NCBI GenBank assembly: GCA_028551475.1 | Contig: CM052355.1 | Coordinates: forward strand, 23,463,580-23,527,579 | DNA: 64,000 nt | Reading direction: 5' to 3' | Source of the DNA: Casuarina equisetifolia | Taxonomy: Eukaryota; Streptophyta; Magnoliopsida; Fagales; Casuarinaceae | Shown here: piece by piece, positions 49,814 through 62,060 of the stretch | Numbering within the stretch: position 1 is the stretch's first letter | How the letters are laid out: each line of letters starts with the position of its first letter | The notes under the pieces: model-generated | The model's database searches: none | Told to the model about the DNA's origin: nothing | The model's input: the letters and a program-made list of their open reading frames with translations, nothing else | Position numbers and translations under genes: made by a program

Positions 49814-52800
49814 TCATCTTATTAACAAGTCGGCCAATTTTGAGGACCCCATAAGTGCTCTGCAGTAAGCTATAGGAAGAGACACCAGTTTTTTGGCTTT
49901 TCCTACATAAGCCCGTTTTGTAAAGTTGTTGTAATCATTAGCTTCAATGGCATCTAAGATCTGTCGATATAACAACAACGATGCCCACACAGGCCACCTA
50001 CTGGCCGAATTCAACTCCACGACGCCCTTCTCTGCTTCATCAAAGAACATCCTCGCACGCCTTATCTGGTGCTTCATAAAACTTCGCCAATTGTCTGTCA
50101 CTTTGCCACGAAATATGTCATCGTCTGAAAGGCCAGCACGGGTCAGTTCCTCTTGCGGCAGATAAATTCTTCCTCTCCTAGCACTAGGAAGATCAAAAAC
50201 AGTGTTATTGCCTTCATATAACGAGCCCAAAAGAGAAAAAATGCTACTTTTCTCTGGAATTAGATTTGTAGTTTCTCTGCATTACATATAAGAACCTTAC
50301 TCTTCTCCAACGTCTCTGAGTATGTTTGTGAGCTGATTAGCAATTCCAAGGGTCAATGCAGCATTGTAAACACTCTCTGTCGAAGCCTTAGATTCCGGTG
50401 CTATCCCCATCACAGGAACACTCATAAGACCCACTGTCCCGGCGACATAGTAGCAGTAAAGGTAGAGCTCATCAAAGTTCTCGTATCTTGATTTTCTCAA
50501 GTCTAACCTCATTCCTTCGATCATGTCCTTGAAGGGCTGCCCAGTGAGAGGAGTGAGGAAATCGTTTTAGTTTCAGCATATATGAAGAAGTATTCATTTG
50601 TGAGAAAGCCAGATTGTGTAGTCATTCGGACTTGCCTGTATGTCGACAGGGTAATTGGAGACGGTATCAGAGAGGGCAGCGTCGTACATATCGTATGGGC
50701 GACCTTCGAAAAGATCAGTCAATCTTTTCTCCCATCTTCCCAGAGCCTTGGGTGTGATGTGTGAAGCATTAGGACCGTCCACAAGCTCGTCCGTCCTCCT
50801 GCACCATACTGCACACCAGAAGATACCTTACGATCACCACTCTTTATTAACTCTAGCATACCATACTGCACACCAGAAGATACATTTTAATCACCACTCC
50901 TAAGAAAATAGTTCTTTTGAGTGTTGCATGGCCGAGAGTGGAAAGAGATGAAACGATTTCTTATCCAAATAGGCACCTTATATATAAAAGAATATGCTTA
51001 ATTTTTTTATTGAAAAAGATTATTGAGAGAACGAATCAGAAATTTCTCTGAATGCTATTATGAAACTTAGAAAACCATGCAATATGAGATTGGTAAAAGT
51101 ATAGGAACACCGGGAATTAGGGCACATCTACTCCAGACTTCCCAAGTAGTTGGAGTTGCAAAGAGAGGAAAAAGAATTACCAGTGAGTGCCGAGCCATGT
51201 CTGAACCCAACCCTAGGTGGCTAGAACCAATCCAAAAGGAGGCAAACACTCATCTAGATTTGAAGGAGATTGTGGAAAAAGTTAGCAATAGAGAAATGAA
51301 GGGACCATGGGAGTTGAAAGAAGGCATCCTATTTTACGAAGACAGAATTTACTTGGTAGCAGGATCATCACTTATTCCAGTTCTTCTACGCGAGATTCAT
51401 TTACCTTCACATGAAGGGTATGTCAAAACACTTCACCTAGTAAAGGCAATTTTCTTTTGGAAAAGGATGAAGTAAGATGTGAAGCAACATGTAGGGCAAT
51501 GTGAAGTGTGTCAACAAAACAAATGGGAGAACACTAAACTAGGAGGTCTTTTGCAGCCCTTCCCATACCGGAGCAAGTTTGGACTAATGTCGCCATGGAC
51601 TTCATAAAAAGGTGCCAATATCAAAGGGTAGATTGAATGTGATGCTTGTGGTGGATTGATTATCCAAGATGGTGCACTTCATTCCATTAACACACCCTTA
51701 TGTTCTACTATCAGTTGCAGAAGCCTACTATGAGAATGTGTTGAGGTTGTATGGGATGCCAAAAACTGTGGTTTGTGACCGTGATCTAGTGGTTTGTGCC
51801 CCAGCTTTGTAGAGACAAATCTTTCAATTAAAGGGGGCTCACTTCAACTTCTCAACAGCATATCATCCCCAAACCGACAATCAACCGGAAGTGGTCAACC
51901 ACATATTAGAGATGTACTTCAACAGGATTCACATGTGATCAATTAGAAGGCCCGGGTGCAATAGCTGCCGTGAGCGCAATTTTGTTATATCACTAGTATT
52001 CACGGAGCCACGGGTAACTGTCCCTTTAAAATTGTCTATGGATGCTCTCCTCCCAACTTTACCATGTTATGTTCCTGGATCAACTGTTGTGGATCCAATT
52101 GATAGATAGCTACAATCACGGGATGAAATATTGAAGGACCTTCGACAAAGGTTAGTGGTGACACAAAGTAGGATGAAGCAAGTTTATGATTAAAAGAGAA
52201 AGCAGTTGGTCTTCCACGAAGGTGACCCAGTTTGTCTAAAGCTCCGACCATATATCCAAGTTTTTGCATCCCTCTATAAGAATCTAAAGCTCTATCCATA
52301 TTTTAATGGACCATTTGAAGTCATCAACAAATAGAAGCAGTTGCTTACCACCACAAGCTACCCAAGGGATCACGTATTCACCCGGTGTTTCACATGTCAC
52401 TACATCAATGACGCCACAGCTGCCCAAGTTCACTTAAGATGCAAGTGTGCTGAGTCCTATGACACAAGCAATACTCGGCCAGAGAATCAAAAAGATGAGG
52501 GTAGAACTGTTAATTCACTGGTAGGGACTTTCACCGACTGACGCTACATGGGAAGACCTCCAACACGTACAACTTCGTTTCCAAGAAACGAAGGTTCTCA
52601 GAAAGAAGGGAGGAATGTTCCAAGAAGGTTGAAGATTCCAAGGGGAACATGGATAAACGATTGGCTGGAGAGAAGGGCGCTCACAAAAAGAGTTGCTGAC
52701 GAGATCCACGTAGAGGCAAGAAGAAAGACAGCTAGATGTAACCGTAGGATTTATCTAAATAAAGATACATGTAGCATTAGGATCTAGGCTGGGGAGGAAA

Positions 52801-55136
52801 GGTTGTCTGTATTAGAGGGGAAGGGTTCACTGTATTTGGTAGCTCTATTTTTTACAACTTATGGAATGAATTAATGTAGGTTCGGTTTCCCTCATAGAGA
52901 AATTGAGTGTTGACATTTGTTGTGTGATTAAGTTTGTTAGAAGAAGAAGGGCTCGAAATGAACGGATTGGGATTACCCAACTACTTCGCCCATTTACTTG
53001 TCCGGAAGCTAAATAACAATCAGGGAGTCCGGTTCAAGATTTGGAAGAAAGGGGATTGCAACACTTGAAAACTTATCAAATCAGAATATTACTCTCAAAA
53101 AAGAAATAAAAATAAGAAGATTACTAGAGGTACCATAGTAAGTAGTTTAAGAGGAGAACATAGGCAAAAATATATAACAATGGAATAAATTTTGCAGCAT
53201 GGAAAATGACTTATGCTTGTGAAAAGTTCAATCTGGAAGCTCCCCCACACAGCCCATTCGGCCGAACAATTGAGGACACTAGTTATTTCTTTTATAAACA
53301 AGAACTTTGAGAAAAACAAAAGAGAGATAAATTTTATGTTTGGAACTATTACATGTGGAGTTTGATGTTGTTCATCAAATTCTCAATAGCTCTTAATTGT
53401 CTCTAATGAAGAAATGATTACAAATTTTGCACCAACCAAAAGGTAAAATTATTTTTAACATCACTATCAGCATTTCAACCAAATAACTAAATAAACATTT
53501 TTTAGATCTCTTTCGTAGATATCTATGTTACTTCGAGAATATATTACATCAAATTTCCATGGCATTATCGGAGCACAACATTCTGAGTCAAATGACTCGC
53601 AGATCGGACCTGGAGTAATGGTGGACAACAAAGGGGGCAGAAGAAAGGGCATTAACACATTGCTAAAAGTAAAGGCACGTACCATAAATTGCCCACACAG
53701 CTCTTCGCCTTTCCGGCGTCATGAGTAATGTACCTGAAATTCGCCGGGAAGAGGCTCAATTAAACACAAATGATCCAATTGAAAGAGAAATTAAAGATCC
53801 AAAATCAGAAATGCATCACATAAAAAATTCGGGAGTTATCCAGTTTCAACCACTTAGCCATAGTCAAACGAGAATGCTTAAAAGGTAGGTTGGATTACAT
53901 ATATTCTGATCCTTCTCCAGTGATTTACGTTGGTGGGCTAAGGTTATAAAGGGGGTGGGGGTAAGATGCACGTGGGTCGAAGATTCAACGCTGATTATCA
54001 CAAATGGGGACCAAGAATTGAAAATAAAGAACAGAGGAAAAAACATTAATTTAGGAAGGGGGGAAAAAAGGTTCATGTTATGATTCTCCCACTTATCGAA
54101 AAAAGGCATAACTAGAATCTGCCACCCATGTTATTGTTCGGTTCCAAAGCTCCGTCTGGAAAGATATATTAATAAATGGGAGGAATGATAAGCAAATAAA
54201 ATCCCCACATATTCCTAGTAAAACAACCTAAATTTCAATTATATGTCGAAGTTGAGATTAGAAAGCCAACAATCTATCAAGTATTATGATAATCATCACT
54301 ATCAAAAAGATCAAAACTTCGAATCCTCAAAAATATTGAGCAGCTAACGACCGACAAGAAATATATTCTTTGTGTGGTCCTATATAATTTGGCATCAGAA
54401 TAAACCCACAATTTTCCATCAACCAAAACAGATTAATGTCAGGAAAAGTTAAAGAACAGAAGAAAATCGAAGTTTCTTATGCGTTAGTCGCAAAAGAAAA
54501 AAAAAATTCTGGGGTTGAAACAGGAACCCAGAAAGGAGAAAAATGAAATCCCAAGAACTTGTTCTTCAGCAAAGCTAAAAAAATTTCCTATGAAAACTGT
54601 AAAGGAAAAGATGGAATGCAAAGACTAAAACAAAACCTGGGCCCGATGTATAGGAAAAGAGAAAAAGGATTAGCAAAGTAACAACATTCTCTGAATGAAG
54701 GCGAGAAAGAGAAAAGAATAGAGGCATAAACAAAGAGAAGAGAGATCGAGAAGCTGCAAGTGCAAGTACCCAAGTAAAATGTCTTGGCATATTCAGCACA
54801 GACCTCGCCACACCTTTCATAGGCCTCATTTAAGAGATTCCAATCAGTTGTACCATCAGTCTCAGCTGGTTTTTTCAAATCCAGATCATCCTCGCTCCTC
54901 GTCTCCCTCACCAGAGCTGCTAGCTTCAGTACTACTTCATAGACCCTCTCCTCGGAGGATCTGGGTGCGTTTGCTAGTGCACCTGAATAGGCTGAAATCC
55001 CACTTGAGAAACTGAGCCTAGAGCTCAACCTACTCCTCCTTCCTCTGCCATATCTGGGCACGAGGAACCCAGACTGGGCACTCTCTTTGGGGCAAACCAC
55101 CCAGAGCAGCACAGCAGACATCTCAAGCGCAGACAA
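49814..55136 (-). CDS. PSY: Phytoene synthase
   Basis: The enzyme condenses two geranylgeranyl diphosphates into 15-cis-phytoene, the committed step of carotenoid synthesis in plastids. Five minus-strand exons join in frame to about 398 residues: 55136-54770, 53733-53683, 50808-50636, 50536-50301 and 50183-49814. The N-terminal ~65 residues are rich in Ser and Arg, fitting a plastid transit peptide, and '[19 protein letters not shown]' opens the conserved part. Both aspartate-rich motifs are intact: '[17 protein letters not shown]' and '[19 protein letters not shown]'. '[19 protein letters not shown]' and '[20 protein letters not shown]' also match. Internal exons of 51, 173 and 236 bp are the sizes I recall for plant PSY genes. 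Intron 3 uses a GC donor (CAG/gcaagt at 50636/50635). The last exon fuses what is elsewhere a 193-bp exon and the final exon. Intron 2 holds a gypsy fossil. The in-frame ATG at 55121 aligns better with usual PSY starts and would give 393 residues. The gene looks intact. Confidence 0.96.
51060..52940 (+). mobile_element. Ty3/gypsy fossil (rear part: integrase to 3' end) inside PSY intron 2, broken
   Basis: On the plus strand, opposite to PSY, lies a chromovirus-like segment. RNase H/integrase linker sequence comes first at about 51077-51340. An H-C-type zinc-finger region with '[19 protein letters not shown]' follows (about 51411-51467), then 'QCEVCQQNK' and integrase core traces to about 51930. 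C-terminal integrase sequence continues to about 52790, and a noncoding LTR-like end runs to about 52940. Gag, protease and reverse transcriptase are absent. The fragment has several breaks and is old. It accounts for most of the 2.9-kb intron. It could be related to the gypsy front part at 36340-38055, but the two do not overlap in content, so this cannot be tested here. Confidence 0.82.
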
Positions 55137-55500
55137 TCTTCCGAATATTTTTTATTTTGCTTCGGCCTCGGTCTTGGCGTGCAGCTGGGGCCGTTGTCTC
55201 GAACCAGTTCACAGAGAAAATGCCCTCTAGGCTGCGGAAATAGTGGCCAGTGATTGCTTTGACTCTTTTTACTCTATAATAACTGGGAAAGGAATATACC
55301 CCCTCACCCTTACTCCATGGTTGAAACGTGTGGACGGTATGTTTTCCGGGCGTTTCACGTCGATTCTATCTCGATGTAATGCGCGCGGGCTCGATCAGCT
55401 TCCGTCTTTTCGAAGTAAACCCAGAGCTGGTGCAGAGCAAAGAAGGGGAATAAGGTTGCTGTTGTAAATGAGGTGGCAAAGACTGTTAAATGTTAATCAT
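55137..55500 (-). promoter_or_regulatory. PSY 5' UTR and proximal promoter region
   Basis: This sequence directly precedes the PSY start on the minus strand and is GC-richer than the intergenic DNA beyond. An ACGTG core sits at 55326-55330, about 190 bp from the ATG. Such cores bind light- and ABA-linked bZIP and bHLH factors, and Arabidopsis PSY is known to be controlled through a G-box by PIF factors. Here the match is a core only, so function is a guess. No clear TATA box was identified. Confidence 0.4.
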
Positions 55501-58500
55501 AAGGACATGTACCGTATAAAAGCTCTTATTCTAAGATAAGAGAACCTGCAGGGGAGCCAGCCTGTTAAGATTCGGAAGGTTACAAACAAAATCTTGAAGA
55601 TTATATTTTTTAAAGCTAAGAACTCCATGGAAACGTAATCCTCTTCTGGAATGCACAAATGGGAGGAAAACGGACCTCATCGTTAAATGTTATTTTCGAA
55701 TCCACCAGGTGTTATTAGAGTGTCAGACCAAAAACCTGCGAAAATTAAATAAGATAGTATATATTTAGTTGGAGACGGCATTAAATGAATGGAAAGTAAC
55801 GAATACGAATGCAAAGTAGTAACTTTTAAGTGGTTGCCGCCCGCACGTCCTTTGCTCTTTGGTTTTACCTTCGCCATGCTTTTCTGCTAAGAGCCGAAAG
55901 ACAGAACAACTTTGTAGCCCATGCGTTCCAAATCTCTCCCACTTGCCTCCAATGTGAATGCTGCCTCAGTCCCCCTGGACCACCCCCACTCCACTTCACG
56001 CTCATGAGCTGGAACATCACCCATCAAGTTTTAACTCTTTATTTTGCCATGGAAAAATTTGACGAATGATGCAATGAAACACTACACTACAAATATGAAT
56101 GCGCACCCGTACAAACGAAAGGAAATTTAATAGAAATTTTATTTGTTTTAATTATAATAATAGTTATGATAACAATAGATAATTATTGGACTCTATTAGA
56201 AGTAAATACTATCTAAAATTACAAAATCTCAAATTTCAATATTGAATATGTACTTAAATGCGTGTGTTTACTAAGAAAAAAATAGTAACTACAATAATAC
56301 TAAGTCACTAAGTGTCTCTCTTAACAATTATATTAAAATGTCTATATTCTCTGTTAATAATTATATTAAAATTTTTATATCTTTTCATATTCATTGAAAC
56401 AAAAACTAATTGCTACAATTACAAAGACGTCATTTTCAAACTAAAAATATTATGATAATATCAGACACTAATTATTTGGAGAAAATAATCGTTTTTTTTT
56501 TCAATTTGCGGTTTAGGTTGTTTCTTTTTTAAATCGAATGTAGCAAGAAAATAATGGTTCAATTTGTTTTTTGAAGAGTACTTCTTAATCTAACAAAGGA
56601 GCTTATCAGATGAATGTACCACAGCCCTATTTGTCGATGAGACTGCGAAGTGATAGGGGTGTGATTAATACACAGAGGTACGGAGGTGAAGATAGTGGAC
56701 CGACGGCGGTGGGGGATGGGGAGTATATTATAGGAAGATCCTTCATTCTGCTCTATTGACAAGGCAATCCCCATCTTTTTCTTTTGCCATTTCGGAATCC
56801 GACCTACTCGAATTTGTGACTTACGGTTCTTACGTTGGCCTTTTTTTTTATCTCTTGCCATACATGTTCCTGGGATTATTCAAATTCTTTTCCCTTGAGT
56901 TTCGAATATTCATACTCAAATCCCGCTATAATGTCGTGGGTTTATACTTTCCCAAAAAGCTAACTTAACATTTATAAGCTAAAAAGTCTATCCTTTTTCC
57001 ACCAAAGTAGAACAACAATTACCTTCAACAAATCCTAAAAAAGACACACAAGGAACATATAAGATAAAAAGATAGTTTGTTGCTCTAATTTTTCTCAAAA
57101 TTAATGAATAACTAAACTATGCATGCATTGATCATGATTCAAATATAAACTTTTTGATATTATCATTTTATCCTTAAATGAAATTACATGAAAAAGAAGA
57201 GAGTTTAATGTAGGTAAACCATTTGTTCTAAGAATGATCAAGCATTCCCAAAAGCTTTTGGAATAAATTCAACTATAGCTTAGAAACATGACTCTCAATA
57301 GGTCATATTATCTTCATCACTTTTTTACTTTTGGCCTTTTTGCCTAACTTTGGAGGATCAAACCACTCTTAGAACCCCAATTATTGTTCAGTTATCTTAA
57401 AAGTCATACATTACTCCTACGGTGTGGATTTTTTCACATTGTTAATACATATTTTTGTGAAGTTGTTTAAATTAAATAAGTTTTCCTCCAATCTTTGTGT
57501 TAGTTGTTGAATTAGGTTTCAAGCCTTCATATTTTAATATCTTAATATTTCTTAACATAGTATAAAGCCCAAGTAGTTCCTCTTTGCACTTCTATGAGTA
57601 TAACATTTAGCTTTATTGATGACTCGATGGGTTAGACTTTAAGTCCATGAACCAAGTTTTCTTTTTCTTTTATTTCATTTCTTTTTTATTTGTTGGTAAA
57701 TTTATGCTTTTATAAGGTGTCGATTGGGAAAATAATCAAAATAAGACTACACGAAGAAGTTAATGTTAAATAATGCTGCAAACACTGTGTTTCACAGTGA
57801 AGAAAAGAAGAAGATTTTAGACACCCTCTATTGTCAACAAATTTAAATTCTTATTATTGTTAATGACAATAAGCAGTTACGTTAACCCTTTATTTGTAAT
57901 AATATCATCATTATGCTCTAAAATGATAAGGAGGATTTATGCTTTCTTCAAGCTTTGAATTCCTTCAACTATATTTTCTATTAACCTAAATATGCTTGTG
58001 AAGGGTTCTGAGTTATAAATTAAAAAAAAAAAAATGATCCCAGTCATACTTTGGTAACTTGATTTTTATAGAGCTATTTAGACAACTTTGACAATATAAG
58101 ATCTATAATATGAATACCTTTACACTTTGAAGAGATACATATTTAGATTGGATTGGGTGGATTAGGTCATATTTAAAAAGTATTCCTTATATGGTTCATT
58201 TGGGGAAGAGATCAAGCTTCAATGCCGTATGATTAATAACAGAGATTTAGAGAAATGCTTGATGGAAAAAAAAGTGAATGAAAGATCCCACTGAATTGAA
58301 TTGGAATCCCTTATCTTAGATCGTAGATGCTAAAAGGGGACCTCGCCTCTACTCTCTAAAGCTTACCACCCCTAGCTATTAGTAAAGCTTGAAAGACTTC
58401 CACGTCATTCGATTCAAAGAATCTCTGCTCCAGCGTATTCTTGATAAACCAACGTTTTATGTATAGATGTAGGAAGATCTGTTTGTCCTGGAGTTTTTTT

Positions 58501-58764
58501 TTTCAAGTGAGGAAACTCCAGGACCAGAGGTCGTAAGATTTATTCTCATAATCTAATGCCTCGAAAACCTAAAGGTTCCTATAGTAGGAGATACCATAGT
58601 GACTTGGCTTTGGGGTGGTTTCTCCATGGACAATGCCACCTTAAATCGTTTTATCAATAGGTTGATTGTTTCGCTCCTGTATCTTCCAAAAGGAAAAAAG
58701 AAGTCATTGGATCCTTTTCCTTGTTCGAGAATCTCCTCTCTTCTTCCACACTCCGCCCCAAAGC
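55501..58764. other. Intergenic DNA, no gene supported
   Basis: Mostly AT-rich. Frames of up to 100 codons (for example 56559-56861 and 56756-56968 on opposite strands) overlap each other and show no domain. The portion 58480-58764 is of more even composition and may extend the plastid- or organelle-derived insertion that follows, but I could not identify it. Confidence 0.45.
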
Positions 58765-58827
58765 TGGGCCATCCTGGACTTGAACTAGAGACCTCGCCCG
58801 TGAAGTAAGTCATTGCACCTACTGTCC
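58765..58827 (-). pseudogene. trnI-GAU: Plastid-derived trnI-GAU 3' exon and intron end (organelle DNA insertion)
   Basis: The minus strand of 58799-58765 reproduces the 35-nt 3' exon of plastid tRNA-Ile(GAU), starting 'gggcgaggtctct' and ending 'ccaggatggccca', with one difference that I can see (a where the plastid has g after 'gtctct'). The adjoining 58827-58800 matches the 3' end of the plastid trnI group II intron ('ggac.gtaggtgc.atga' to 'cttcac') with a few changes. The 5' exon is absent, so no tRNA can be made. This is recognised from memory of plastid rrn-operon sequence. It is a nuclear plastid insertion, direct or by way of the mitochondrion. Confidence 0.82.
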
Positions 58828-59076
58828 AAAATCCAATATTTGTGAAATGATATTTCGTTTTCTTATACTTACTCAAGTTTTTATTATTCATATGGTAAAT
58901 CCAAGATAGCATGAAATGAAGAGAAAGAGCCAACCCTTTGATGTGGAGAACGCATGAATGAACAAAAAGAAAAGAAAGAAGAAAAAAGGAGTCATGCAAC
59001 ACATGACACATTTGTTGTCAAGGATTCACCAATTTTTATGAAATTAGTGAATACTAGATCAACTAATCACAAAAAT

Positions 59077-59270
59077 TTGTTTGGTAAAATTCTATATGCA
59101 AGTGAACATGTTGAATAAATAATATAATAATGAAAAAAGTATTGTCTCATAAAAATTGATGAATACTATATCAACTAATTACTAATAGTATTTTTTTTAA
59201 GACAATACTTTTTTCATCATTATATTACTTATTCAACATGTTCACTTATAAATAAAATTTTACCAAACAA
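59077..59270. repeat. Hairpin-forming inverted repeat, arms 71 bp
   Basis: Arms 59077-59147 and 59200-59270 are near-perfect reverse complements around a 52-bp spacer. The arm sequence ('ttgtttggtaaaatt' through 'aaaagtattgtct') matches the start of the dispersed repeat at about 1199, so the hairpin was formed by an inverted duplication of that repeat's end. It directly precedes the Athila-like fossil. Confidence 0.85.
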
Positions 59271-60426
59271 GTTCTTGACATTGTTGCCAAGGATTAATTG
59301 TTTATTGTTAATTAATATTAATTATGAATAACTTCTAAGTTTAGTATAGCTTCTTTTTTTTGTTGCAGAAAAAAAAATTTCTTGTTAAGTTGTTATTGCT
59401 AAAAGATTAAGTCATAAGGATTGAAGAAAATAATGATACATATAGACTTTTGAAAAACTATGTTGTACTAACATTTCAAGATGCCATATCAAGTATCAAA
59501 AGGCTTACAATTCAAGCAAACAACTTTAAGATCAAGCGAGCACCCATCCATATGCTCCAACACTCAATGCAATTTAGTGGGCTATCAAATAATGATCTAA
59601 ATGCTCACACTGAGGCTTTCTTTGAAAGCTATGACATAATTAGATATAATTGAGTCATAGATGATGTTATCAGGTTAAGACTATTTCCATTTTCTCTTAG
59701 AGATAAAGCTAAAAGTTAGTTCTCTTCTCTTCCTATAGAATCATTAATTACATGAGATGATTTAACCCAGAAATTTCTTACTAAGTTTTTTCCTTCCATA
59801 AAATTTGTGAAAATGTGTAACAATATTATCACTTTTGTGTATATGGATAGTAAATCATTGTATAAAATTTGGAAAAGATTCAAGGAGCTTCTAAAGAGAT
59901 GTCCACATTATGGACTACCCATATGGTTTCAAGTACAAACTTCTTATAATAAATCTAATACAAATCTTTATTTTATGCTTAATGCAATTGTAGAAGGGGC
60001 CTTGAATAACAAGAAATAAGGAAAGGTATATAATCTTCTAGAAGAAATGGCAACCAATAGTTATTAGTGCTCTACTGAAAGGCTAGCAATGCATAAAGCA
60101 AGCAAATTGCATGATATGGATATTTTCACTACAATTTGTGCATAAGTTGAAGCGCTAAACAAGAAAATAGATAACTTGAGTGCTCCAATGAGGAGAATTC
60201 AAAACAAGGCATGCAATCTTTATGGTGGAGGACATGAAACATGGAATGTCAAGTAAGTAAACAAATATGCTAATCTTGTTGGGATTTTAAGTAGGTCACA
60301 AAATGGTCCTTACTCTAGGATGGCCCAATTATCAAAAATTTTAATAGAGTAACCCAAATGAAATGAGACTATCATCATCATTCAAGCAAATAGAAGAGGT
60401 GAAGCCAAACTTGGAAGATATAATCA

Positions 60427-62060
60427 TTAATTAGTCAAACAAGTAATATAATGATAAGTAAGATATTGTCCCATAGAGACTAATGATTACTAAACTAACT
60501 AGTTACTAAAGGTGAACAACTCTTAGAATTTATCTAGCAAACCAAATTAATGAAAAATAAACTGAACAATTGAATTTAGGAAAAACTTTATGAATCAATC
60601 ATGTTAAAGCGTCCAATTGCACATAACTACTAGGTACGAATGTCAATTATTTATGTTAATAAGATTAAGTCTACTCATGTCATGGCAAAATTTTCTAATT
60701 TATTCATTATCCTATATTTAGGTATAGCAAACATACTCAGCTCATTAACTCACTATATTTCTACCCATGAATTAAATAAACTAAGTGCATTAAGATTTAT
60801 GAATATTCCAATTTACACCTAAAGCCACACAAACCTATGGCATATGTCTATCCATATTAATTTATGGTTGCACATTATATGAAGCAACTACATGTCATCT
60901 TATGTTGGTCTCAAACATGTAAATCAAATCCTCTAAGTGACAACTACTCACTTAAAAGCATTAAATACCGTAATATACAACTTCACATATATAAAATATC
61001 TTATAAAACACAAATAATCATACCATTCATATATCATAATCAAGTTACATCGTAGCTCTAATATAATAAACTAAAACATAGTATTTACACAAATATAAAC
61101 AAATGCAAGAAATTAAACAAAGTATTATGTAAATTAAAAACACAAAAGTTGTCACCAATATGTTTTTAATTCATAAAAGCATTGCATAAATTTGCATGTT
61201 AAAGGGAGGAGAAGAAGCTATCTAGAAATAGGGAAGAAAACGAGCTAAAATGTGCTTTCACGCATTGTCACCACATGCTGTCACGTGCCACTACCATGCG
61301 TTGTCGTACCCCACCATGTGCCATCACGTTCTTCATGAAAACCACCAAAAAATGTAGATCACAGTCCCTAGAGTGCTGATTTACAGGGAAATCACCTGAA
61401 TCTACCACAAAACATGCAAATTTGATGGAGAAAGCTTAGACGACGTTTGTCGTTCTTCACTAGAAACCACTGCAAAACCACTTCAGAAGCGCAGAAATAG
61501 CACTAAGATGGCAAATTTGCTTCCTCCTCACCAAAAAATGCAAGATTCTAGCCGAAAAAATGGTCTCAAGCACCAAAATGGGTCATGTTATTGGATGACC
61601 ACCTTTTCATAGACCATTTAGTCATTAGAGGAGATGAACGCATACGTCATTCTAATTGATGGTCACACAATTGTCCTGTGCCAGCTTTTGTCCTCCTTTC
61701 TCTCTCTCTCTCTCTCTCTCTCTTTCGCTATGACCCGACTACTCACACTTCTCTCCTATTTTTCATTCCACCTTTTTATGCTCAATACATGCTTGATAAT
61801 ATTCCACTTAGACAATTCTCACATGCACACCACTTGCAAGCCACTTTCTCTTTTCTCTTTTATTTTTGCTTGTTTTCTTTCTTCTCTTTTCCTTTTACTT
61901 TTTCTTTCTATTTTGCTTCATTTCCTCCTTTTTGGAGTTTGCTATATAAACAAACAAAACTTTCATAAACATCAATAAATGCAAGCATATTTTACAAATA
62001 CTATGATATATAATATCTAGACTAGTCAAAATAACTCTATATACAAAATAGAGTTATTAG
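60427..62060 (+). repeat. Dispersed LTR-type repeat, copy B, nested in the Athila-like fossil
   Basis: The first 650 bp match 1194-1890 in the same orientation ('agtaatataatgataagtaag', 'gtctatccatatta', 'tggtctcaaacatg'). Beyond about 61080 the two copies diverge. Here the sequence has imperfect 'ccatgcgttgtc'-type repeats (61258-61330), a TC microsatellite (61698-61723) and an end near 62050 with an 'atagagttat' motif also seen at the end of copy A (about 2447). Gag-like sequence lies on both sides, so I infer insertion of a solo LTR or similar element into the Athila-like fossil. Confidence 0.55.
61698..61723. repeat. TC dinucleotide microsatellite
   Basis: About thirteen TC units in a row. 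The frames at 61634-61978 run through it and are not credible genes. Confidence 0.9.

Noticed and set aside
53525-53728. Plus-strand frame over PSY exon 2
   Set aside because: It is the antisense shadow of the 51-bp PSY exon and its flanks.
58553-59011. A 152-codon minus-strand frame
   Set aside because: It runs through the plastid trnI scrap, which is non-coding, so the frame is accidental.
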